Made by a program: the position numbers and the translations under genes. From an uncultured bacterium (GTDB taxonomy: Bacteria; Cyanobacteriota; Vampirovibrionia; Gastranaerophilales; Gastranaerophilaceae): a stretch of DNA of 64,000 bases. Below are positions 7,635 to 14,971 of the stretch, one piece after another. Below the pieces are notes generated by a model. It saw only the letters and a program-made list of their open reading frames with translations, was not told the origin of the DNA and searched no databases. Numbering within the stretch: the first letter of the stretch is position 1; each line of letters begins with the position of its first letter. The stretch covers positions 186,001 to 250,000 of the forward strand of contig CADBUY010000002.1 in NCBI GenBank assembly GCA_902797965.1. Direction: 5' to 3'.

Positions 7635-8912
7635 TTATTTAATAATATTATATTCTTTACCAATTTCTGTAAGTATTTCAACCGCTCTGTCAATTTGTTC
7701 AAAAGTCAAATCTTTCATTGTGCAGAGTCTTAATCGGCATTCTTTTCTTCTTACTGCAGGATAAGTTACGATATTAACGTAAACACCTCTTTCTCTGAGT
7801 TTTTGATAAATCTCAAATAAAACAGGCTCGTTATAAATCATTACAGGAACAATTGCTGACTGAGAATGACCAATATCAAATCCTGCATCTACAAGTTTTT
7901 GCTTCAGATAATCTGTTTTTTCCCAAAGTTCTTTTCTTCCTGCTGTATCCGTTTCAAGAAGTTTATAAACTTCATTCAAGCCTCCTGCAACAGAAGCAGG
8001 CATTGCTGTAGAGAAGAAATAGCTTCTTGCATAAAGTCTAAGATATTGAACAACTTTTCTTGATGCTGCACAATATCCGCCTAATCCGCCTTGGCTTTTT
8101 GATAACATGCTTACATGCAAATCAATTTTATCCATAACTCCGTAGTGTTCGGCAGTACCACGCCCTGTCGGTCCAACAACACCAATACCATGTGCATCAT
8201 CAACCATTATACGGCAGTGATATTTTTCCGCTAACTCAACAATTTTGTCCAAATAAGCCATATCTCCGTCCATAGAGAATACGCCGTCTGTAATAATTAA
8301 TCTGCCTGTTTTTTCTTCAGGAAGTCTTGACAGAATTCTTTCCAGACCTTTCATATCTCTGTGCGGGAAAACTTTAATCTCTGCGCCTGATAGCATACAT
8401 CCGTCAAAAATAGAAGCATGGTTTGCAGCATCGTTAATAATAACATCATTTTTACCGCAAAGAGCTGATACAATACCAATATTAGCACCATAACCTGATG
8501 GGAAAACTATACAATCTTCTGTTCCATGAAACTTTGCAATTCTTGCTTCCAGTTCTTTGTGAATTTCAGTTATACCCGCATAATTTGAAACAGCTCCCAT
8601 GCCATATCCGAATTTTTCCAGAGCTTCTCTTGCGCCTTGCATAACCTGAGGATGAGTTGAAAGGTTCAAATACGAGTTTGAACCTAACATTATTACATCA
8701 TGGATAGTACCGTCTTTTTCTTTAATCTTTGAGTCAGGCTGAACTTTGTTCATTGTAATCATGCCCAAACCTTCATTACCTGTTAAAACCCCGCTTGATA
8801 AGACTTCATCTACTCTGTCACATTTTCCCAATAAATCTTCACCATCAAGAGTATCAATAAAATTTTCAAACTTTATATTCATTGATTCTTTTTCTTTTAA
8901 ATCTAATACCAT
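7635..8912 (-). CDS. Alpha-oxoamine synthase (BioF/Kbl/serine palmitoyltransferase family)
   Basis: A 425-residue PLP enzyme that condenses an amino acid with an acyl-CoA thioester. Seen in order: LGSNSYLNLSTHP, GAVSNYAG, FPSGYGAN, NHASIFDGC, TDGVFSMDGDMA, VDDAHGIGVVG (PLP-binding Asp and His) and MLSKSQGGLGGY with the PLP lysine near residue 272. The start is supported by an AAGGGGA ribosome site. bioD and bioA are close by, favouring BioF. However, the ~25-residue N-terminal extension and an epimerase neighbour also fit a serine palmitoyltransferase-like or Kbl-like enzyme. Family certain, exact reaction open. Confidence 0.85.
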   Translation of the reverse strand: MVLDLKEKESMNIKFENFIDTLDGEDLLGKCDRVDEVLSSGVLTGNEGLGMITMNKVQPDSKIKEKDGTIHDVIMLGSNSYLNLSTHPQVMQGAREALEKFGYGMGAVSNYAGITEIHKELEARIAKFHGTEDCIVFPSGYGANIGIVSALCGKNDVIINDAANHASIFDGCMLSGAEIKVFPHRDMKGLERILSRLPEEKTGRLIITDGVFSMDGDMAYLDKIVELAEKYHCRIMVDDAHGIGVVGPTGRGTAEHYGVMDKIDLHVSMLSKSQGGLGGYCAASRKVVQYLRLYARSYFFSTAMPASVAGGLNEVYKLLETDTAGRKELWEKTDYLKQKLVDAGFDIGHSQSAIVPVMIYNEPVLFEIYQKLRERGVYVNIVTYPAVRRKECRLRLCTMKDLTFEQIDRAVEILTEIGKEYNIIK

Positions 8913-9010
8913 TCAAATCCCCTTAAATAATAATCAAACTATATATATAATATTATAATCTGAAAAATATGTCCTTAAATCAGACCAAATTTTTACAAAA
9001 TATTTACAAA

Positions 9011-9174
9011 ATGAGTGTGCGGAAAAAGTCGAAAAATGACAATTTTTCGAACTTTTTCAAACACGACCTAAAGAGTGTGAAATGCGGGTCGTGTGCGGGA
9101 TAGCACACAACCCGCATTGAAACCGTTCTATGGAGCTTGCGGAAAAATTAAAATTTTTCCGCAAGCTCAAATTG
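9011..9174 (+). repeat. 164-bp multi-hairpin dispersed repeat, copy 1
   Basis: Identical in length to 57157-57320 and differing at only 4 positions by my alignment. It contains three inverted repeats. The first has inner arms CGAAAAAT/ATTTTTCG. The second is AATGCGGGT/ACCCGCATT with inner GTGTGC/GCACAC. The third is a 17-bp perfect stem GAGCTTGCGGAAAAATT with a 2-base loop. It holds no open frame of note. The TGA stop of rsmD lies inside its right edge. Upstream AT-rich flanks (TTTTTACAAAA) are also shared with copy 2. Confidence 0.9.
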
Positions 9175-9697
9175 CCAATTTTTCTGTACTTTTTTGTATA
9201 AAACTTAGCATGCTATTTCCATATTGTTTTTGCTTTAGAACTTTAAAGCCGGAGAAATCGATATTTTCAGAACTCTCAACTATTATTAAATTACCTTTTA
9301 CAGAAGATAAAATATCTTCATAAAAACCACAGTTATAAGGAGGATCTATGTAAACAACATCGAAAGTTTCATCTATGTTTTTGACTAGCTTCAAACTATC
9401 ACCTAATGTTAAATCAGGTGTTAGTCCTAGAGAATTGTAATTTTTTTTGATAATGTTAGCGGCACTTTTATTTAATTCAAAAACTTTAACACGTTCAAAC
9501 CCTCTGGATAAAGCCTCCAAACCCATTATTCCGGAACCGCCGAATACATCCAGAAATGTTTTACCCTCAAATTCGCCAATAAGAGAAAAAAGAGTATTAA
9601 AAATACCCATCCTTGTTTTTGAAAGAGTCGGGCGTGTAATTTTTTCGCTGGGTGCAAAAATCTTTCTTCCTTTGTATTTGCCGGCTGTAATATTCAT
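9167..9697 (-). CDS. rsmD: 16S rRNA (guanine-966-N2)-methyltransferase
   Basis: A 176-residue Rossmann methyltransferase that modifies G966 of 16S rRNA during 30S assembly. Motifs: N-terminal ITAGKYKGRKI, RPTLSKTRMGIFN, the SAM site FLDVFGGSGIMGLEALSRG and the catalytic VYIDPPY (DPPY motif for amino-group methylation). Its ATG overlaps the bioD stop by one base (TAATG), so the two are translationally coupled. The last residues EKLAI and the stop codon run into the 164-bp repeat, meaning the repeat defines the present 3' end. Confidence 0.9.
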   Translation of the reverse strand: MNITAGKYKGRKIFAPSEKITRPTLSKTRMGIFNTLFSLIGEFEGKTFLDVFGGSGIMGLEALSRGFERVKVFELNKSAANIIKKNYNSLGLTPDLTLGDSLKLVKNIDETFDVVYIDPPYNCGFYEDILSSVKGNLIIVESSENIDFSGFKVLKQKQYGNSMLSFIQKSTEKLAI

Positions 9698-10413
9698 TAT
9701 TTCATATCCAGTTTTTCTATTTTTACGTTAAAAACGCTTTCAATATCTATTCCGTTTAGAGTTGCAGCAATAATATCTTCCGGAGAATTTTTGTTCTGTA
9801 GTTTTGGTATCAAACCAAGTATTTTAACATTTGTATATTCTTCTATGATTCTTGTAATGGAAGTTAATAAAGGTTTTGAACAATTTTCTGCTATATTATT
9901 AATAACAACTCCTCTTACTTCAATCCCCTTTTCCAGAGCTGTATTAATTGTCATAAGAGTATTGTTAACCGAGTTTTCATTAGGAGTTGTTACAATAAGC
10001 ATTGGTAAAGATAGTTTTTTTATCAAATCTGCTGTAGTTATGTTTGGTGCAAGCGGACTCAGGATACCGCTATCACCGTCAAGTAGTGTACATTCAGAAA
10101 CGGCAAGAATTCTTTTATATTCATTATTAATATAATCTATATCAATCACTTCATTATCTGCTTCAGCAGCTATAACAGGTTCTGAATTCTCCTTATACAA
10201 ATATGAAAAATGAGTATTGATATATGGATCAATGGTTTTTACAAATGTTAAATCCGGTGATTGCATAAAACCGTTAATTTCAATCCCAGAAGTCTGAATT
10301 GGTTTATAGACGGATGTTGAATACCCAAGACTTTGCATAGTTGCTGCAATTCCGGATGTAATAAAGGTTTTTCCGTCCTTTTTTTCTGAAGATGTGATAT
10401 ATAGATTTAACAT
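9697..10413 (-). CDS. bioD: Dethiobiotin synthetase
   Basis: A 238-residue P-loop ligase that closes the ureido ring of dethiobiotin from diaminopelargonate, CO2 and ATP. The N-terminus LYITSSEKKDGKTFITSGIA is a variant of the GTDTGVGKT loop, followed by YKPIQTSG, the substrate lysine region. LLDGDSGILSP matches the family's EGAGG region loosely. Divergent from bioA, with which it shares a 97-bp intergenic region. The Walker loop is unusual, but the context with bioA makes BioD the likely role. Confidence 0.8.
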   Translation of the reverse strand: MLNLYITSSEKKDGKTFITSGIAATMQSLGYSTSVYKPIQTSGIEINGFMQSPDLTFVKTIDPYINTHFSYLYKENSEPVIAAEADNEVIDIDYINNEYKRILAVSECTLLDGDSGILSPLAPNITTADLIKKLSLPMLIVTTPNENSVNNTLMTINTALEKGIEVRGVVINNIAENCSKPLLTSITRIIEEYTNVKILGLIPKLQNKNSPEDIIAATLNGIDIESVFNVKIEKLDMK

Positions 10414-10458
10414 AGCTAGATTTTAGCATGAATTAATGAAAATGTATAACATTCTGAA

Positions 10459-10487
10459 TTGCTTAAACAGTTTTACCGAGATAAAAT
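10459..10487 (+). promoter_or_regulatory. Candidate promoter for bioA
   Basis: TTGCTT (10459-10464) and TAAAAT (10482-10487) are 17 bases apart, 23 bases before the bioA ATG. A small palindrome AATGTATAACATT (10441-10453) lies upstream between the divergent bioD and bioA genes and could be an operator, but it does not resemble the classical BirA site. Confidence 0.45.
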
Positions 10488-10510
10488 TATAATATAGAGG
10501 AGATTTTACT

Positions 10511-11857
10511 ATGGACTGGCAGAAAGAAGATTTAAAATACATTTGGCACCCTTGTTCTCAAATGAAAGATTATGAAACATTACCGCCTATTGTTATCGAG
10601 CGTGGTGAGGGAATAAATCTTTATGACACTAACGGAAAATGCTACAAGGATGTAATAAGTTCATGGTGGTGTAATCTTCTTGGGCATTGTAACCCAAGAA
10701 TTAATGCCGCAATAAAAAAACAGGTTGACCAATTAGAACACGTTATTTTTGCTAACTTTACCCACAAAACAGCAATAACTTTATGTCAAAGATTAGTGGA
10801 GTTGTTACCAAAAGGTTTATGCAAATTTAATTTTGCTGATAACGGTTCTGCAGCAATTGAAATGGCATTAAAGATGAGTTTTCAATACCATTATCAAACA
10901 GGCAACCCTCAGAAAAAGAGATTTATGGCTCTTGCTGATGCATACCATGGTGAAACCCTCGCTGCGCTTTCCGTAGGTGGTGTTGATTTGTATTCAGAAC
11001 TATACAAGCCACTCCTTTTGGATGTGATACGAATTGAAGGAATTGACTGTTACAGATGTCAATGGGGAAAATGCAGGGATTGCTGTAATTGCGAATGTTT
11101 TGTAAAAGCAGAAGAAGCATTCAGAAAATATGCAGATGAAACTGCAGCAATTATTGTAGAACCTTTACTTCAAGGTTCTGCAGGTATGAAAGTTTATCCG
11201 CCTTTGTATCTTAAAAAACTAAGAGAACTCTGTGACAAATATAATGTTCATCTTATTGCAGACGAGATTGCAACAGGATACGGAAGAACCGGGAAAATGT
11301 TTGCGTTTGACCATGCCGGAGTTTCTCCTGACATTATGTGTTTATCAAAAGGATTAACTGGCGGTTATATGCCGATGTCTGTTTGCGTTACAACCCAAAA
11401 GATTTATGATGCGTTTTATGACGATTATCTAAAAGGTAAAGCTTTTATGCATTCACATACTTATGCAGGAAATCCGCTTGCTTGTTCTGCCGCTATTGAA
11501 GTTTTAAACATATTGCGTGATGAAGAAATCATTCCTCGTGCTGTAGAAAAAGCTAAGTATTTTAATAAAATAATTAAAGAAAAATTCTTACCATTAGAAA
11601 ATGTAGGCGAGGTTCGTTCAATTGGTCTTGTAAATGCAATAGAACTTGTTAAAAACAAAGAAACAAAAGAACCTTTTGACTCTTCAAAAAGAACAGGTTA
11701 TCAAATTTACAAAAAAGCGTTGGAAAAAGGCGTAATTTTACGCCCGTTAGGTGATGTAATCTACTTTAATCCTCCGCTTATTATTGAAAAAGATGATATG
11801 AATTTTGTAACAGATATTGCTTTAGAGTGTACAAAAGAGATTCTTAATCTAAAATAA
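10511..11857 (+). CDS. bioA: Adenosylmethionine--8-amino-7-oxononanoate transaminase
   Basis: A 448-residue class III PLP aminotransferase that makes 7,8-diaminopelargonate in biotin synthesis, using S-adenosylmethionine as amino donor. YIWHPCSQMKDYE, VISSWWCNLLGHCNP and QLEHVIFANFTH are BioA signatures; IADEIATGYGRTGKMF and LSKGLTGGYMP carry the PLP Asp and Lys. Residues ~178-196 hold a Cys-rich insert, DCYRCQWGKCRDCCNCECF (seven Cys), at the loop where some BioA enzymes have a few Cys. GAGGAG precedes the ATG by 8 bases. Its 3' end overlaps the convergent MlaA-fusion gene by 14 bp. Confidence 0.95.
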   Translation: MDWQKEDLKYIWHPCSQMKDYETLPPIVIERGEGINLYDTNGKCYKDVISSWWCNLLGHCNPRINAAIKKQVDQLEHVIFANFTHKTAITLCQRLVELLPKGLCKFNFADNGSAAIEMALKMSFQYHYQTGNPQKKRFMALADAYHGETLAALSVGGVDLYSELYKPLLLDVIRIEGIDCYRCQWGKCRDCCNCECFVKAEEAFRKYADETAAIIVEPLLQGSAGMKVYPPLYLKKLRELCDKYNVHLIADEIATGYGRTGKMFAFDHAGVSPDIMCLSKGLTGGYMPMSVCVTTQKIYDAFYDDYLKGKAFMHSHTYAGNPLACSAAIEVLNILRDEEIIPRAVEKAKYFNKIIKEKFLPLENVGEVRSIGLVNAIELVKNKETKEPFDSSKRTGYQIYKKALEKGVILRPLGDVIYFNPPLIIEKDDMNFVTDIALECTKEILNLK

Positions 11858-13871
11858 CCATCTCATCTTTTAAATCATCAAGAAATTCTTTTCTGTATAA
11901 AAATCCAAGATGAGAACCGCAATTAAGACAAGTTAAATGCAGACCTGCAATATTTTTTAATTTCTGTATTTGTTCACGATTAATTAAATAATCATCAAAA
12001 GATTCATAAATTTTGTAGTTATTGCTATTTGCAAGATATTCTGACAAAGAATAAAGTGATGATTTTTCCAAAATGTCACTATCATTCAATGACAGTCCCA
12101 GATATTTTTCAGCATAATCTCGATAACTCATATTATTAATCATCTCATACACTTTTGGTTCACTGTTTCTTGGAACATTTTCCAGAGTAAAAATCAAATC
12201 AGAAAGTTTTTGTCTTAATATAAAAGTTGTAATTAATTTTCCCTCTTCATCAGTAAATGGTAATTCTTCAAGATTACTCTTTTTATCATCTTTTATATCA
12301 AGCAATTGAATAATTTTTGCTGCAGTAAGAGCTGTTTTATCTTTTACTTCTGCAGAATTTTTATTGCATTCTTCACCGTTTTTGTCAATTTGCTCAAGTG
12401 CATAAACCAATTCAATTGGCGGAGAAATTGCTATATATTTGCTTACGCCAAGAACATTATCAGTACTTTCTTTTTGTGCAACAAACAGAGATGCTATTGC
12501 ACCAAATGAAGTTCCAAGAACAACTTTTTCTCTTGGCTCATAATTATATTTTTCTTTTAAATTATCCAAAATCTTTAATGTAATTTCTCTAACAAGTTCT
12601 GAGTCTTTTTGAGGAAGTCCGGGGGCATAACCGACAGGCATAGACTTTACAAATTCCCAGTGAAAATGACTTCCCTGCATAACTACAGAGTACCCCTCAT
12701 CATAAAATAATTTAGCAAAAATAATAGAATGATGAGCTCCTGCGCCCTCACCAATAGACGGGTAAATAATTACTAACGGTGATGTTTTATTTTTTTGCAG
12801 AATATATTTAAATTTATACGGTTCTCTTCCTTCCGTAACATCAACCTGACCGGTTTTAATTCGTCTTGAAAAACTTCTGTTCCACAAAGATATCTCATTC
12901 CAAATTGATTTATCAACAGATTTATCTTCAAATAAAGCCGTTTTCATTGAGTCAATAACCGGTGTTTGAACCTTATACCCATCTAAAACAATATCTGCTT
13001 TTAAAGAATTTGTAAGCGGTAAAAGATTGCCTAAATCGGATGCACCTCCGGTAACCACACCCTCTTTTTCCATTTCTAAATTTGTTCCTGACATATTTTG
13101 CACTAACTCCTCTCTATCGTAATTTGAATTTTTAATATAGTTATCGATTCCGAATAATTTTTTGTGTATATCATAAGGATCTGCATAAGTTGTTTCGATT
13201 AAATGTGCCAGAGGCTGTAAATAAGAAGTCCTATTAAGCATCAAACCAAATTTTACAATTGAGGCTATAGGAGTCGCTATATAAACAGATGGGTCTAATG
13301 CTGCTTCTAATGCTCTCCCGCAAAGCGAACGAGGAGTACAGGAATGCAGGCAAGGCATAACAAGATACGAACCTGAATTCATTTTACATTTACACAAAGC
13401 CTGCTCCATATTTTCATTAGTCGGTTTTACTTTCAAAATTTTATCGGCAGGGTCAAATAAACCGCCAAGCCCTATTGTTGAATTAGTTAAAAATCTAAGA
13501 GTTTCATGCTTAATTGCCTTGCCATCCCTCTGCATAATACAGCTAACCAGCCGTTTAGGGTATTCAATATTATTATAAGCATCTCTAATCCTATCAATTC
13601 CAAACTTGGGCATTACAGATGACCAAATTATATGAACAGGTTTTGCAACAAACTTGTTTAGCTTCATATTAAGGTTAAACATTTTTCTGTTAAACTTTTC
13701 ATGTTTATCTTCACCCACAAACATCTTAGAATAGTCGGGATATCTGCTATCTTGCGTTGTTTCGACAGCCTGAATATCAACAGAATTTTGATTAACAATT
13801 TCTTCAGCATAAATATTTTGAGTTATGAGTAAATTAAAAAGTAAAAATATTATTACAAATTTGTTTTTCAA
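11844..13871 (-). CDS. MlaA/VacJ domain fused to an alpha/beta-hydrolase
   Basis: A 675-residue exported protein. Residues 1-22 form a signal peptide ending in YAEE, without the lipobox Cys that normal MlaA has. Residues ~55-240 match MlaA: KFNRKMFNLNMKLN, RLVSCIMQRDG, FLTNSTIGLGGLFDPA, SGSYLVMPCLHSC, YADPYD. MlaA removes phospholipids from the outer leaflet of the outer membrane. Residues ~360-675 form a YheT-like alpha/beta-hydrolase: LVIIYPSIGEGAG, GTSFGA (nucleophile Ser ~455) and a late CGSHLGFL resembling the His loop. Five Cys (~160-184) sit in the MlaA part. The fusion suggests coupled lipid extraction and hydrolysis, which is inference. Confidence 0.8.
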   Translation of the reverse strand: MKNKFVIIFLLFNLLITQNIYAEEIVNQNSVDIQAVETTQDSRYPDYSKMFVGEDKHEKFNRKMFNLNMKLNKFVAKPVHIIWSSVMPKFGIDRIRDAYNNIEYPKRLVSCIMQRDGKAIKHETLRFLTNSTIGLGGLFDPADKILKVKPTNENMEQALCKCKMNSGSYLVMPCLHSCTPRSLCGRALEAALDPSVYIATPIASIVKFGLMLNRTSYLQPLAHLIETTYADPYDIHKKLFGIDNYIKNSNYDREELVQNMSGTNLEMEKEGVVTGGASDLGNLLPLTNSLKADIVLDGYKVQTPVIDSMKTALFEDKSVDKSIWNEISLWNRSFSRRIKTGQVDVTEGREPYKFKYILQKNKTSPLVIIYPSIGEGAGAHHSIIFAKLFYDEGYSVVMQGSHFHWEFVKSMPVGYAPGLPQKDSELVREITLKILDNLKEKYNYEPREKVVLGTSFGAIASLFVAQKESTDNVLGVSKYIAISPPIELVYALEQIDKNGEECNKNSAEVKDKTALTAAKIIQLLDIKDDKKSNLEELPFTDEEGKLITTFILRQKLSDLIFTLENVPRNSEPKVYEMINNMSYRDYAEKYLGLSLNDSDILEKSSLYSLSEYLANSNNYKIYESFDDYLINREQIQKLKNIAGLHLTCLNCGSHLGFLYRKEFLDDLKDEMVILD

Positions 13872-13974
13872 AATTAAAACTCCTTATATTTATAATTTAT
13901 TTGTTGATTAAAAAATTTTTATTATACAGTTGGTGATATTTAAGGATATATTAAAATTTCACAAATAAAAGTTT

Positions 13975-14250
13975 ATGAAGTATAATAAGCCTATGTTGGA
14001 AATAAAAATTTTTATAAGTTATATAGCAATCTGCCTGACATACACAATTTGCAGGCTGCATTATTTATTAACTCTAAAAGAAGACGAAGAATTTAACTCT
14101 ATGCTAAATGAATTGATTGATTTATCAGGGGACAAAAATGTTATAAAACTTCTGATAATTCTGCAAATAATTCTTTCACCAATTACCACACCATTTAGCA
14201 TAATGAAACAGATTTATAAATTAATCAAAAAACATATATCAAAAAATTAA
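13975..14250 (+). CDS. Small two-helix membrane protein, unknown
   Basis: A 91-residue frame with an ATG start. There are hydrophobic segments at about residues 9-32 (IKIFISYIAICLTYTICRL) and 55-75 (VIKLLIILQIILSPITTPF), a charged loop between them and a Lys-rich tail. Divergent from the MlaA-fusion gene. I see no convincing ribosome site and know no family; its reality rests on length and the membrane pattern only. Confidence 0.4.
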   Translation: MKYNKPMLEIKIFISYIAICLTYTICRLHYLLTLKEDEEFNSMLNELIDLSGDKNVIKLLIILQIILSPITTPFSIMKQIYKLIKKHISKN

Positions 14251-14328
14251 CCAGCTAATTAATCAAACGTATAATGAAAATTTTTACCAAACATAACAAA
14301 ATAATATTGTCTTAAAAAGGAGGTTTAT

Positions 14329-14559
14329 ATGTATGACTTGTATATTTTACCAACATGTCCGTATTGCAAAAAAGTAATATCTTTTATGGATGAAAACGGA
14401 ATTAAGTACAATACAATTGATATCTCAGATAAAAGTGCCGAAGATGCGTTAATTCAAGCAGGAGGGAAACGACAGGTTCCGTTTTTTGTTGACAGAGAAC
14501 GAAATATTCAGATGTATGAATCATTAGATATTATTGAATATCTCAAAACAGTTATCTGA
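14329..14559 (+). CDS. Glutaredoxin-like thiol-disulfide protein
   Basis: A 76-residue single-domain thioredoxin fold. YILPTCPYCKKVISFM places the CPYC redox centre at residues ~9-12. GGKRQVPFFVDRERNIQMYES gives the cis-Pro (VPFF) and glutathione-binding region, and SLDIIEYL closes the fold. It should reduce protein or glutathione mixed disulfides in the cytoplasm. An AAGGAGGT ribosome site lies just before the ATG. It ends at a strong terminator shared with the convergent winged-helix gene. Confidence 0.9.
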   Translation: MYDLYILPTCPYCKKVISFMDENGIKYNTIDISDKSAEDALIQAGGKRQVPFFVDRERNIQMYESLDIIEYLKTVI

Positions 14560-14570
14560 TTATAGAAATA

Positions 14571-14602
14571 AAAAACTCTACAGACGTCTCTGTAGAGTTT
14601 TT
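14571..14602. terminator. Bidirectional rho-independent terminator
   Basis: A 12-bp perfect stem AAACTCTACAGA/TCTGTAGAGTTT with a 4-base loop, preceded by A and followed by T. It therefore works for the glutaredoxin gene on the plus strand and the winged-helix gene on the minus strand. Confidence 0.9.
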
Positions 14603-14626
14603 TATAAAACCTTATTAAATAACAAA

Positions 14627-14851
14627 CTATCTTAATTTTACTGTTACAGATTTTGCTTTTTGAGTATATTCAAGTTTGTCTTCTCTTGATAACCAGCCTA
14701 AACCCATTTCAGCAAAGTTATCAGCTAAACTTAAATCTTTTTTCATTTTGTTAATAGAAACTTCACCCTTTGTATTTAAGTAGTTGTAAATAGTACCAGC
14801 TGATTCAATAATTTGCTCTTGAATTCCTTTTACTTCTTTAGTTCTTGCCAT
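14627..14851 (-). CDS. Winged helix-turn-helix protein (DUF2582 type)
   Basis: A 74-residue protein made of a single winged helix. ESAGTIYNYLNTKGEVSINK is helix 1-2, KMKKDLSLADNFAEMGLGWL the recognition region, and REDKLEYTQKAKSVTVKLR the wing. The pattern GxVSxxKxKK-LxL-xxxxALGWLxREDK matches the small DUF2582 wHTH family as I remember it. DNA targets are unknown. It is monocistronic, with GGAG near the start. Confidence 0.75.
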   Translation of the reverse strand: MARTKEVKGIQEQIIESAGTIYNYLNTKGEVSINKMKKDLSLADNFAEMGLGWLSREDKLEYTQKAKSVTVKLR

Positions 14852-14923
14852 TTTAAATCTCCTTCTAAATGTGTGTATGCTGTAATTTAATTACAAAAAT
14901 ATTTTATAAAAAAGTTTCAATTT

Positions 14924-14952
14924 TTGCAAGTACCTAGGGTTGTATTTATGAT
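14924..14952 (+). promoter_or_regulatory. Candidate promoter for the tandem helicase gene
   Basis: TTGCAA (14924-14929) and TATGAT (14947-14952) are 17 bases apart, 19 bases before the ATG. No clear Shine-Dalgarno sequence is visible in the short leader. Confidence 0.5.
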
Positions 14953-14971
14953 AAAATAGTACATAAAGAGT

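Noticed and set aside
10414..10510. BirA-type biotin operator between bioD and bioA
   Set aside because: Only a 5-bp-arm palindrome (AATGTATAACATT) is present; no match to the TTGTAAACC/GGTTTACAA half-sites.
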